Shown here: one piece after another, positions 41,513-50,166 of the stretch | Position numbering within the stretch: the first letter of the stretch is position 1 | How the letters are laid out: each line of letters opens with the position of its first letter | DNA from: Verrucomicrobia bacterium LW23 | GTDB taxonomy: Bacteria; Verrucomicrobiota; Verrucomicrobiia; Methylacidiphilales; UBA1321 | NCBI GenBank assembly: GCA_003054695.1 | Contig: QAZA01000045.1 | Coordinates: 310,001-374,000, forward strand | DNA: 64,000 nucleotides | Direction of reading: 5' to 3' | Notes under the pieces: model-generated | The model's input: only the letters and a program-made list of their open reading frames with translations | Databases searched by the model: none | What the model was told of the DNA's origin: nothing | Translations under genes and position numbers: made by a program

Positions 41513-44155
41513 ATGACGCCGCCGTCCCAGCTCCAGCATCGCGTTTTGCGCCGCACACGCGCCCTGGCGGTGCTGTGCTGTGGGGCAATGCTGCTGTGCG
41601 GCGCCGCCCAAGCCCGCTCCGAGGACGTTGTCTCCAGGCCCCCAAAAGCCGAGCCGGCAGCGCGGAGAAAGGCGGAAGCCACGGAAGCCGCAGCGCTCCC
41701 CCCCTCCAAAAAGGGCACAGCCAAAGCCAAGCCAAAGGAAGGCAAAGCCGACAAAGCCAAAGTCGACAAAACAAAAGCATCCGCCAAGGATGGCAAGACG
41801 CCGGGCCCCTCTCAAACCGCTGCCCGCGCCCGGCTCATGCCCGTTTATGGCCCCGTCTACAACCCGCCCGTGCAGGAGAAGCGCGACGTAGTGGTGCACG
41901 CCCCGGGCCCGCCGGGCGCGACAGAGCCGCCGGCAAGCGCGCCTTCCATCGCGGCCGTGGTACCTCCGTCCGTGCCGACGCAAGTTGTTGTGCCTACGGT
42001 GGATACTATAGCGGATACGATTCCCACGGCGCCCCCGGCTTCGCCCCCGGCGCTAACCGTGGCTGTGCCCGTTGTGGCCCTGCCGGCGCAAAGCGCATCC
42101 CCTTACGCTGGTGAAGCGCGCAGCGGCACAATTCATCGCACCCGCTACGAGACGCGGTCGGACCGCAAGTTTGGCCCGCCTCAACCGCACATGACAATTG
42201 CGGCAAGCACCCCCATCGTCCCGCAGGGCGATGGGCTGGGCGGCTTCAGCGCCGACGACCTGAGCAATCGGGCCGCGTCCCTCCCCGTGGCCAGCCGCAA
42301 GATGGAGGCCCTTCCCGCGCCGGCTCCCACCTCCGTGCCCCTGGCCTCGGCCATGGGCGATGAGCCCCGGCCGTGGCGTCGCGGCGCCTACTCGCCGCCC
42401 CCCAGCCGGCCGCTTCACACGGCCCTGCCGCCCTCTTCGGACCCCGAGCCCGACCTGCCGTCGCCGTCGCATTCGACTTCACCTGCGCCGCCTGTGTACA
42501 GCCGGGCGGATGCGTTGCCCAGCCGCGGCGGAGGCCCCACATCCAGGCGGCCTTCGTCTGCGGAGGATGTATCCTATTCGCCGCCAACAAGATACGAGAA
42601 CTTTTCTTCATCTTCTCCTCCTCCGCGGCACTCCCTTCCGGCCCCCTCCGCTCCCGCCCCGGCCCCTGCCCCCGCATGCAATGAGCCTGTGCCCTACGGT
42701 TACATCCTCCCGGCCGAGTCGTCGACGAGCACGCCGGCCCCCGCGCCGGCGCGGCGCCCCGCAGCCCCCGTGTGCGTCGACCCAGTGCCGGCGGCGGCGA
42801 CGGCCCGACGTGAGCCCATGCGCGAGGCGGCAGTGCACGCTCCGGAGGTGCCCGCGGTGCAAATCTATTCCACAGAAGCACTTGGGACGACCGAGCATGC
42901 TTCCTCCGCGTGGCGCCGCGAGGCCCCGACAGAGCCTGTGCGCCCCGCTCCGGCCCCACCCGCGCCTCCCGCCTCCACTCGGGTGCTCCCCGCGACGCCA
43001 GTCTCGCACGCGCGCAGCGGCACGGCGCGGCAGCAGCCGCCTCCCCTGCCGGCCCCGGCGGGCTCGCGCAGTACATTCGGCCCCGCCATGCCCGTCCCGT
43101 CGTTGCCCGAGGAGCCGGACCAGCCGGTGCCCGCGCACACGGTAACGCCCGACACGCCCATGCCGCCCGGCAGTGTGGATCTGGCCAAATTTACGGGGAG
43201 CGACGAGCTGTGGACGCACATTGCCTCGCTTCCTAAAGCCCCCAAGGGCAACAACATAGAAGTGCTGAGCCAGATAGTTGAGCCAGGCCTGGAGGCCGCC
43301 GCCGAGTTTATCCGCCGCTACCCGGACGACGTGCGCGTATGGGACTGCCGGCTGGTACAAATCCAGCTGCGCGGCCTGCGGGAACTGACGGTTAGCGACA
43401 TGTCGGAGGAGTACTGGGTCATTTCCCTTAACCGTAACGCGCAGGAATCGACACGTGCAAGGGCTCGCGTCCTCTCCGTGGCCACCGGCCTGCAGGCTGC
43501 GCTGGCCGACAGCCCGGGCGCCATCCTTGGTGTGGACGACAAGATTGCCACGATGGAAGCCTCGCACCCCGCTGTGACCAAGGAGGAAACGCAACGTCTG
43601 CGGGCCATGCAAGTGGCTGCCATGCAACGGCTTGAGCCCACGCGCTACGCCAATATTTTTCGCACCCTGGCGGCCAGCCGCAACCCTCAGATTGCTGCCG
43701 CCGCCAAGGGGCGCCTGAGCGTGGCGGAGCTGCGGACCAAACCGCTGGACGGCAGCTTTATGTTGCTGGATGGCAAAGAGTTACATCTCTCCGAGCTGCG
43801 CGGAAAAGTTGTGCTTTTGGACTTCTGGACAACGGCAAACGCCAAGTGTCGCGACAACGCGCTGGACAGGATCGGGCTTTATAACCGATTGCGGGCAAGT
43901 GGTTTGGAGATCGTCGGCATCTCCGTGGACGAGAGCCGGACGAAGCTGGAGAACGAGGTCTCCGAGCTCGGTATCGTCTACCCGCAGGTGTGGGATGCGA
44001 AAGGGTGGAACAGCCCGTTTCTGCTCAAGCACAGCATTGCGGAGGTCCCGACGATCTGGCTGCTGAATCGCGCCGGCATCGTGGCATTCACTCACACGGG
44101 CGATATGCGGCCGGAGGCGCTGGAGCTGCGAATCAAGAAGCTGCTGATGGAGTAA
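41513..44155 (+). CDS. Very large Pro-rich exported protein with TlpA-like domain lacking CxxC
   Basis: 880 residues. Signal-like N-terminus (ALAVLCCGAMLLCGAAQA). Residues 36-555 are Pro/Ala/Ser/Arg-rich low complexity with many PAPAP runs and a Lys/Ala-rich early part. Residues 560-735 form a helical domain. Residues 740-880 form a thioredoxin-fold TlpA/AhpC domain: LDGKELHLSELRGKVVLLDFW, then TTANAKCRDN, IVGISVDESR, and VPTIWLLNRAGIVAF (cis-Pro loop). The usual WCGPC is replaced by TANAKC, keeping only the resolving Cys779. It should be periplasmic or outer-membrane associated, with a binding rather than disulfide-reducing role. Confidence 0.78.
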   Translation: MTPPSQLQHRVLRRTRALAVLCCGAMLLCGAAQARSEDVVSRPPKAEPAARRKAEATEAAALPPSKKGTAKAKPKEGKADKAKVDKTKASAKDGKTPGPSQTAARARLMPVYGPVYNPPVQEKRDVVVHAPGPPGATEPPASAPSIAAVVPPSVPTQVVVPTVDTIADTIPTAPPASPPALTVAVPVVALPAQSASPYAGEARSGTIHRTRYETRSDRKFGPPQPHMTIAASTPIVPQGDGLGGFSADDLSNRAASLPVASRKMEALPAPAPTSVPLASAMGDEPRPWRRGAYSPPPSRPLHTALPPSSDPEPDLPSPSHSTSPAPPVYSRADALPSRGGGPTSRRPSSAEDVSYSPPTRYENFSSSSPPPRHSLPAPSAPAPAPAPACNEPVPYGYILPAESSTSTPAPAPARRPAAPVCVDPVPAAATARREPMREAAVHAPEVPAVQIYSTEALGTTEHASSAWRREAPTEPVRPAPAPPAPPASTRVLPATPVSHARSGTARQQPPPLPAPAGSRSTFGPAMPVPSLPEEPDQPVPAHTVTPDTPMPPGSVDLAKFTGSDELWTHIASLPKAPKGNNIEVLSQIVEPGLEAAAEFIRRYPDDVRVWDCRLVQIQLRGLRELTVSDMSEEYWVISLNRNAQESTRARARVLSVATGLQAALADSPGAILGVDDKIATMEASHPAVTKEETQRLRAMQVAAMQRLEPTRYANIFRTLAASRNPQIAAAAKGRLSVAELRTKPLDGSFMLLDGKELHLSELRGKVVLLDFWTTANAKCRDNALDRIGLYNRLRASGLEIVGISVDESRTKLENEVSELGIVYPQVWDAKGWNSPFLLKHSIAEVPTIWLLNRAGIVAFTHTGDMRPEALELRIKKLLME

Positions 44156-44160
44156 GGGGC

Positions 44161-44207
44161 AGGGACATGGCGTGTCTCTCCGCAGGGGAGAGACATGGAT
44201 TGTCCCT
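44161..44207. repeat. Two GGGACA-type palindromes after the TlpA-like gene
   Basis: AGGGACATGGCGTGTCTCT (44161-44179) and AGAGACATGGATTGTCCCT (44189-44207) lie between convergent genes. The paired copies also complement each other, so a larger fold is possible and they may act as a terminator. Confidence 0.75.
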
Positions 44208-44227
44208 CCCTTGCCGGGCCCGATGTT

Positions 44228-45715
44228 TTACAGCCAGTTACAACCGGCCAGGCAGCGCGTAAGGGCGGTCTGTTTCTCTAACAGCGCGGCGTAAATGGCG
44301 TGATTGGAGGCATTTGGCTCGGCTCGCTCGGCTTCGTTTACGGTGACGAGCATCCCGGTCCACTCGGCAATGGTGCGCTCGGACAACGCGGTGGCGAGGG
44401 CCTGGAGGGCGGCGCCGAGAGCGGCGCCTTCGCTATTGGACATTGTAACTACCTGGCAGTTAAAGACATCGGCACACAGCTGGCGCCAGGCGGGGCTTTT
44501 GCTGCCGCCGCCGGTCAGGCGGATCTCGCTGGGCGTAAGTCCCAGCGCGCGAAGGCGTTGCAGGCCGTAGGCGAGGCCGAGCGTTGCGCCCTCCATAGCG
44601 GCGCGGGCCAGGTGGGCGGGGGTGGTGTTGCCGGGGCGCATGCCGTGCAGCACGCCGGTGGCGTTGGGCAGGTTGGGGGTGCGCTCGCCCTGCAGGTAGG
44701 GGAGAAAGAGGAGTCCGTTGGCGCCGGCGGGCACGGAGGTGACGGCGGCTTCGAGCTCCTCCAGCGGCCATGCAAAGAGATCGCGGAACGTCTCTGTGGC
44801 GACGGTGACGTTCATCGTGCACAGCAGGGGCATCCAGGCATCGGTGCTGTCGCAAAAGGCGGCGATTTCGCCGTCCGGGTCGATGATCGGCTCCGAGGCG
44901 CAGGCAAAAATGGTGCCGCTGGTGCCGAGGCTGCCGGTGACGACGCCCGGGCTGGTGTTGCCGGTGCCGATGGCGCCCATCATGTTGTCGCCGCCGCCAG
45001 CGCTGATGATGACGCCCTCCGGCAAGTTCCATTGCTTTGCGAGAGAGGACTTTAGCACGCCTGCCGCGCGTTTGCTGGAGCCCGGGACGGGGAGCTTGTC
45101 GGCCAGGCCGGGGGCAATGGCGTCGAGCACCGGCTCGCTCCACTCGCGGGTGCGCACGTCGAGGAGGGCGGTGCCGGAGGCGTCGCCATACTCCATGGTA
45201 AAGGCGCCGGTAAGGTGGTAGTTAAGGTAGTCGTGCGGGAGGAGGATGTGGGCCAGGCGGGCGAAGTTGTGCGGCTCTTTGTTCTTCAGCCACAGGATTT
45301 TAGGTGCGGTCCAGCCGGGCAGCATGTCGTTGCCGATGAGCTTGAGCAGCGCCTCCTTGCCGCCCAGTTTGGCGCGGAATTCGTCGCACTCCGCGGCGGT
45401 GGAGGTATCGCACCAGAGTTTCGCGGGGCGGATGACGGCGCCCTCTTTGTCCAGGGGGACGAAGCCGTGCTGCTGGCCGGAGATGCCGATGCCGGCGACC
45501 TCGCGGCGACGGTTTCCAAGCTTGGCAAGTACTTGCGCCACAGTGGCATCCATCGCGTCGACCCACAGTTTGGGGTGCTGTTCCATGTGGCCGGCGGGGA
45601 GGCCCTCTATTACGTCGTAAGGGGAGCTTGCGTGTGCGAGAACGCGCCCGTCGGCGGCGTCCACGGCGACCGTTTTGGTGCTTTGAGTGCCACAATCGAT
45701 GCCCAGGAAGATCAT
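44228..45715 (-). CDS. xylB: Xylulokinase
   Basis: 495 residues, FGGY kinase family; phosphorylates D-xylulose to xylulose 5-phosphate in the cytosol. The ATP/sugar-binding motifs are LGIDCGTQSTKTVAVD, GISGQQHGFVPLD, LWCDTSTAAEC, GDASGTALLDVRTREW, VITGSLGTSGTIF-like VVTGSLGTSGTIF, FLPYLQGERTPNLPNATG and RLTGGGSKSPAWRQL. The start at 45715 matches the family; an upstream start at 45862 would run through the poly-G region. No xylose isomerase is adjacent. Confidence 0.94.
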   Translation of the reverse strand: MIFLGIDCGTQSTKTVAVDAADGRVLAHASSPYDVIEGLPAGHMEQHPKLWVDAMDATVAQVLAKLGNRRREVAGIGISGQQHGFVPLDKEGAVIRPAKLWCDTSTAAECDEFRAKLGGKEALLKLIGNDMLPGWTAPKILWLKNKEPHNFARLAHILLPHDYLNYHLTGAFTMEYGDASGTALLDVRTREWSEPVLDAIAPGLADKLPVPGSSKRAAGVLKSSLAKQWNLPEGVIISAGGGDNMMGAIGTGNTSPGVVTGSLGTSGTIFACASEPIIDPDGEIAAFCDSTDAWMPLLCTMNVTVATETFRDLFAWPLEELEAAVTSVPAGANGLLFLPYLQGERTPNLPNATGVLHGMRPGNTTPAHLARAAMEGATLGLAYGLQRLRALGLTPSEIRLTGGGSKSPAWRQLCADVFNCQVVTMSNSEGAALGAALQALATALSERTIAEWTGMLVTVNEAERAEPNASNHAIYAALLEKQTALTRCLAGCNWL

Positions 45716-45823
45716 TCCTGATTTGAGCGGGGCAACGTGCGCTGCGCAACGAAAAAGCGATGATTTAAGGTGTTTCTTCTGTAAAACAGAATACATACGG
45801 AGGAAGAAGGAGGGGAGGCGAGC

Positions 45824-45900
45824 GGGGGGGGGGGGGGCGGAGCAGCGCCTTTTTTTTTTCATTGGGGGGGGGGGGGGGGGCGGAGCAGCGCATTCTTTTT
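45824..45900. repeat. Tandem unit with G14 and G17 homopolymers
   Basis: Two copies of a unit, G-tract + CGGAGCAGCGC + T-rich tract + CATT. The first has G14 (45824-45837) and T10; the second has G17 (45864-45880) and a broken T-tract. It lies 108 bases upstream of xylB and before the tRNA. No coding frame includes it. Contingency-locus-like tracts can vary promoter spacing. Confidence 0.85.
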
Positions 45901-46014
45901 TTCATTTTTCTCTTGTGTTATTTCCGCGCTCTTATTAGCCTGATCACTCCATCGTTTCGCCCGGCTTTTCCTGTCGCGGCGTGCGTTGGGTAGAATCCTC
46001 CTATTGTCGGGAAA

Positions 46015-46088
46015 CGGGCCGTAGCGCAGTTTGGTAGCGCGCTTCCTTGGGGTGGAAGAGGTCGCGAGTTCAAATCTCGCCGGTCCGA
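46015..46088 (+). tRNA. tRNA-Pro (anticodon GGG)
   Basis: Cloverleaf can be folded by eye: acceptor CGGGCCG/CGGTCCG (one G-U), D arm GCGC...GCGC, anticodon arm CTTCC-TTGGGGT-GGAAG with GGG at positions 34-36, and T arm GCGAG-TTCAAAT-CTCGC. The discriminator A is followed by CC and not by an encoded CCA. The GTTCAAATC T-loop is canonical. Confidence 0.93.
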
Positions 46089-46239
46089 CCCCCGTTTCTT
46101 GTTGGTGCAAAGTTTTTCTGCGAGGCATTGGCCTTGCGTCTGTGGATTTGTTGCGCAAGTTTAGGTGCTGAAGTTTGTCGCGTTGCGTTCTGGTTGTATG
46201 ACGGTGCGCCTCTGCATTCTGCATCAGCCAATCCACTCC

Positions 46240-46743
46240 ATGAGCACTACAACATCCTACATACCAAAAGGTTACGCGTCGGTTACCCCCGCCATTACTA
46301 TCCGTGGCGCGGCAAAGGCCATTGAGTTTTACAAGGCGGTGTTGGGGGCGAAGGAGCGCGAGCGGATGACATCCGACGACGGCACGGTAATGCACGCCGA
46401 GCTGGAAATCGGCGACTCCGTGGTGATGCTGAGCGACGAGTTTCCGCAGTGGGGCTACGTCAGCCCGCAGGCGCTGGGCGGCACGGGCAGCGGGCTGCGT
46501 GTGTATGTGCCTGATGCTGATGCGGTTTTGGAGAAGGCGAAGGCGAATGGCGCGCGCGTGGACCGGCCGATGACGAACGAGTTTTGGGGCGATCGCACGG
46601 GCTGCTTTACAGATCCGTTTGGCCATCGCTGGAGCGTTTCCACCCACGTGGAGGACGTGAGCCCCGAGGAGATGGGGCGGCGCGCCCGCGCGTTTAAGGA
46701 GGAGTTTGCGGCGAAGGAGGCTGCGATGGCGGCAAACGCCTGA
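46240..46743 (+). CDS. VOC family protein (PhnB-like)
   Basis: 167 residues with the two-module VOC fold: VTPAITIRGAAKAIEFYKAVLGAKE, HAELEIGDSVVMLSDEF, GLRVYVPDADAVLEKAKANGA and TGCFTDPFGHRWSVSTHVED. The His/Glu ligands typical of the family (His in VMHAELE, Glu-like end) are partly visible. Function is not deducible; the PhnB label reflects similarity only. It directly follows tRNA-Pro and precedes the small membrane protein at 46765 by 21 bases. Confidence 0.85.
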   Translation: MSTTTSYIPKGYASVTPAITIRGAAKAIEFYKAVLGAKERERMTSDDGTVMHAELEIGDSVVMLSDEFPQWGYVSPQALGGTGSGLRVYVPDADAVLEKAKANGARVDRPMTNEFWGDRTGCFTDPFGHRWSVSTHVEDVSPEEMGRRARAFKEEFAAKEAAMAANA

Positions 46744-46764
46744 CGTGTGGGGGGAGAATTACCG

Positions 46765-47148
46765 ATGTCCGAAAGTGCGGGCGACGAGGCGCGCAGGCCG
46801 GGTGTGCGGGCGGCCGGGTCGTGGGCGGGATTGACCGCCGCCGTGGTGGTTGCAGCGCTTGTGGTGTATGGGCTTAGCGTTGGGCCATACCTTTCCTGGT
46901 GCCGGGTGTCCAGCCTGGAGACAACGTGGATGGGTGCCGGGTATGAGTTTAGCACGCTGAACGTGGGGCCGCGCGGGCGGTTTGTAATCGGCGCGCGGTC
47001 GGGGAGCGCGTTTCATCAGTGGAGTAAAGCGCTCTATAGTCCGCTGATCTTGACGTGCCACTCTGTGCCCGGGGGCTTTGCGGCGCTCAACGGGTACCTG
47101 AGCTTTTGGGAGCTGGAGGTGCATCGGGAGGCGCTGGACCACTTTTAG
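46765..47148 (+). CDS. Small membrane protein of unknown function
   Basis: 127 residues from the ATG at 46765, with GGAG 8 bases upstream. One membrane span (WAGLTAAVVVAALVVYGLSVGPYL) and a soluble C-terminal part with LSFWELEVHREALDHF. No family recognised. The short gap after the VOC gene suggests joint transcription. Confidence 0.5.
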   Translation: MSESAGDEARRPGVRAAGSWAGLTAAVVVAALVVYGLSVGPYLSWCRVSSLETTWMGAGYEFSTLNVGPRGRFVIGARSGSAFHQWSKALYSPLILTCHSVPGGFAALNGYLSFWELEVHREALDHF

Positions 47149-47216
47149 CGGGCGCCGCATCGGCCTTGATCTTTCCTCGCGGTTAGGGTGCAATACCGTG
47201 TTGCGAGACTTGCCTT

Positions 47217-49865
47217 ATGCCTACTTCCCCTGCCTCTGAATCCGTTACCGCCACGGCGCCGAGCGTGCCGCCCCGCGTGCGGGTGGCTTTTCCTCGCAAG
47301 GGGCGCCTTCAGGTGTGGAGCAGCGAGGTGTTTCGCGATCCGGATTCGATCCATGCGCGGCGGTTTGTCGTCAGCGCGTTTCGGATTCAGGAGGTGTTGC
47401 GCATCGATATCGACCCGAAGCAGGGGCTGGGCACCATCCGGTTTTTGCCGGAGATTCCGGCGGAGTCGGTGCTGCAGCGGCTGGGCAAGTTGCTGCAAAA
47501 TACGTCGGGGTCCGGGGCGCCGGCGGATTCGTCGCACCTGCATTTGTGCATGGCGGCGAACGGGGTGCCGCAGCCGGTAAGCGTGTTTCGGCACGGGCGC
47601 ACGCTCAGCACGTGGGAGATTTTGCATGAGTCGCCGGGGCGGCTGCGGTTGCGGCACGCGGCGGTGCGGCGGTACCGGCATTTGCCGCCGGTGTTGCGGG
47701 AGGAGCTGGACTCGACGCTGGGGATTACCAGCTTCAAAATCAACACGCTGACTTCGACGGTGCTGGTGAGCTATAAGGAGCGCCGTATTTCGCGCAAGCA
47801 GGTGCTGCTGGTGCTGGAGCGCGCGCTGCATACCAGCGACAAGGACCGGCCCGCGCCGCGCCACGATGTCGAGTTTGCGCTGGCGCATGTGTTTGTGGGC
47901 GTGGCTACGGTGTCCACGTTTGTTTACCCGCCGCTTTCGCCGGCGGCGGCGGCCATTATGCTGGGCACCAACGTGCACACGGCCACCAACGCGTGGAAGC
48001 AACTGCTTCGCGGGCAGGCAGATACGTCGACCGTGTACACGGTGATGATGGGCTACTCGCTCCTCGCCAACTCCTACTTTGCGGCGGCGCTGATGGGCTG
48101 GTGGATCAAGTACTGGCCGCGCCTTACGGCCAGCACGGTGCGCGCGGCGCAGGAGCAGCTGTGGGCGCGCTATCGCAAGCGCCCGCGCTTTGTGTGGAAG
48201 GAAGAGGGCAATGTGCAGATGGAGGTGGCGGTGGAAGATCTGCGCCCCGGCGATCGCATTGTGGTGACGATGGGCGGCGTGGTACCCGTTGATGGCGAGG
48301 TGGTTGCGGGGCACGCCAGTGTGGAGGAAAGCCTGGTTACGGGCGACACGGGCATCCGCGAGCTGCGCACCACGGACGAAGCGTTTGCCGGCAGCCGCGT
48401 GCTGTGGGGCGAGGTGACGATTCGCATGGCGCGCGCGCATGGGGCCACGTCCACGGCGCACATCAATCGCATGCTGCATCATGCTGCGTCGCAAATGCTT
48501 CTGAGCGAGGAGACGGGGCGCGCGATGGCGGCCAACGCGGCGCTGCCCAACCTGCTCACTTCCGCGGCCGGCTTTGCTGTGGGCGGCGTGGTGATGGCCC
48601 ACGCGGTGGTGCGGCCGGATTACGTGAGCGGGGTGCATATGTCCTCGCGCCTCAGTCTTATTCAGTCGCTGCGGCAGAGTGTGCGGCACGGCGTGGTGGT
48701 GCAGGACGGCGGTGCGCTGGAGCGGCTGCTTAAGGCCGACATGGTGGTGCTGGAGAAGGATTCGCCCCTGCTGGACGCGTGCGCGCTGGAGGTGAGCCAT
48801 GTGGTGCTGCATGTGGCGCCGCGTGAGGATATTGTGCTGCGCTATGCCGCCGCAGCGCTGTTTGCGCTGCAGGAGCCGCTGGCGCATGCCATTGAGAATG
48901 CGTGTGTTGCGAAGAATTTGCGGGTGGCCCCGGCGCAGGATTTCCGCATCAGCGCGGGCACCACGTTTACCAGCGGCCAGCGCACCATCCGCGTCGGCAG
49001 CCGTGAGTTCCTCCAGGCCGAAGGCATCGCCGTGCCGGAGCCGGGCGCCGCGGTGCGCCCCGCGCCGGGAAGCGGCCCCAAGCATGTGGACCTGGCCGCC
49101 GAGCACGGGGATGCGGATGCCAACGTGCTGGAGAGGGACGCGGACGGCGGGCACAGTGAGGATGACGTGACGGAACCCGTTACGCCGGAGAGCTTTATGG
49201 TTCCGGACCCCGTCTACGTGGCGGTGGAGAACGTGGTGGCCGGCGTTATTCACTTTAAGTACGGCGCGCAGCCGCTGCTGCAGAGCGTGTTGCCGGAGCT
49301 GAAGAAGCGGGGCATTCGCGACGCGACGATCTTTACGGAGGGCTCGCAGGAAAGCGCGCGCGCCGTGGCTAATGCGTTGGGGGCCAACGCGTTCCTGGGT
49401 GGCGTCAAGGGCGGGGATCTGGCGAATTTGCTGGAGATGCTGCGTGGGCAGGGGCGCCGCGTTGTTTACATTGGCGATGGCGCGCGCAATCCGGAGGCCG
49501 CCGCGCAGGCGTGGGTGTCCATCTCCAGCGCGGGGCCGGATACGCTGGGGCGCGACGCCGCGCACATCATCCTGCTTCAACCCACGGCGGACCGCCTGAC
49601 GGCGCTGTGGGATATCGCCGCCGGGCACCGCGGCCGCCTGCGGCAGGCGTACCCGATGTTCATCATCCCCAACATCTTGTGCATTCCCGGCGCGTTTTTC
49701 TTTGGCTTTAACAGCCTGCTCAGCACGCTCGTCAGCACCATGGGCAACCTGTCGGTGTTTACGACAAGCCTGCTCCCCCTCAAGCAGTCGGAGAAACTCT
49801 GGCGCCGCCACCGCCGCTGGCCGACGAACCTGTCGGACCCGGAGAGGGAAGACGAGATGGGGTAG
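47217..49865 (+). CDS. P-type ATPase homologue with altered catalytic motifs (predicted pseudo-ATPase)
   Basis: 882 residues with the fold of P1B-type transporters. Two HMA-like domains at the N-terminus (about 30-90 and 140-205, SPGRLRLRH and INTLTSTVLVSYKE) resemble HMA_2 domains. Membrane pairs and an actuator with DLRPGDRIVVTMGGVVPVDGEVV follow, with VTGDTGI where TGES stands. The metal-site helix has VSGVHMSSRLS (about 471-481) where CPC is expected. The phosphorylation loop has LEKDSPLL (Glu513) in place of DKTGT, and the hinge has GDGARN instead of GDGIND (about 753). The surrounding GGALERLLKADMVVL fits the family. It cannot form the aspartyl-phosphate by the known mechanism. A regulatory or structural membrane role is likely. 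Confidence 0.88.
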   Translation: MPTSPASESVTATAPSVPPRVRVAFPRKGRLQVWSSEVFRDPDSIHARRFVVSAFRIQEVLRIDIDPKQGLGTIRFLPEIPAESVLQRLGKLLQNTSGSGAPADSSHLHLCMAANGVPQPVSVFRHGRTLSTWEILHESPGRLRLRHAAVRRYRHLPPVLREELDSTLGITSFKINTLTSTVLVSYKERRISRKQVLLVLERALHTSDKDRPAPRHDVEFALAHVFVGVATVSTFVYPPLSPAAAAIMLGTNVHTATNAWKQLLRGQADTSTVYTVMMGYSLLANSYFAAALMGWWIKYWPRLTASTVRAAQEQLWARYRKRPRFVWKEEGNVQMEVAVEDLRPGDRIVVTMGGVVPVDGEVVAGHASVEESLVTGDTGIRELRTTDEAFAGSRVLWGEVTIRMARAHGATSTAHINRMLHHAASQMLLSEETGRAMAANAALPNLLTSAAGFAVGGVVMAHAVVRPDYVSGVHMSSRLSLIQSLRQSVRHGVVVQDGGALERLLKADMVVLEKDSPLLDACALEVSHVVLHVAPREDIVLRYAAAALFALQEPLAHAIENACVAKNLRVAPAQDFRISAGTTFTSGQRTIRVGSREFLQAEGIAVPEPGAAVRPAPGSGPKHVDLAAEHGDADANVLERDADGGHSEDDVTEPVTPESFMVPDPVYVAVENVVAGVIHFKYGAQPLLQSVLPELKKRGIRDATIFTEGSQESARAVANALGANAFLGGVKGGDLANLLEMLRGQGRRVVYIGDGARNPEAAAQAWVSISSAGPDTLGRDAAHIILLQPTADRLTALWDIAAGHRGRLRQAYPMFIIPNILCIPGAFFFGFNSLLSTLVSTMGNLSVFTTSLLPLKQSEKLWRRHRRWPTNLSDPEREDEMG

Positions 49866-49880
49866 CGGAAGGAGCGGGAG

Positions 49881-50156
49881 CGGGGAGTTTTTTGACCACG
49901 AAACACACGAAAGTGGGGAGGGGACGAAAGGGGGAAGCGCGGAAGGCAGACGATAGCCAGCCTCTTCCTCTGTTAACCTGGTGTCTTGGTGGTTTGCGGC
50001 TTTTCAAGGAGCTTAACGAAGGGGGAGCTTAACCACCAAGGCACGAAGACTCCAAGTTTGGGAAGGCAAGGCTAAAGTCCGGCGTGTCATCCGACTTCGG
50101 ACGATCCCCTCCGAAATTTCGTGTGCTTTGTGTGCTTCGTGGTTAAAAACTCCCCG
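49881..50156. repeat. Large inverted-repeat element, family F
   Basis: The outer arms CGGGGAGTTTTTTGACCACGAAACACACGAAA (49881-49912) and TTTCGTGTG...CTTCGTGGTTAAAAACTCCCCG (50117-50156) are imperfect inverted repeats. An inner pair, CTTGGTGGTT (49985-49994) and AACCACCAAG (50031-50040), nests inside. The words resemble family A but the sequence is distinct. It separates convergent genes. Confidence 0.7.
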
Positions 50157-50166
50157 TTCCATTCGC

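Noticed and set aside
42246-43076. Antisense frames in the Pro-rich part of the TlpA-like gene
   Set aside because: Pro and Ala codons leave few stops on any frame; the sense frame has the signal peptide and the C-terminal domain.
47145-49811. An 888-residue open frame opposite the P-type-ATPase-like gene
   Set aside because: It is rich in His and Arg and has no recognisable domain, while the plus-strand frame has a coherent fold. High GC at third positions keeps antisense frames open.
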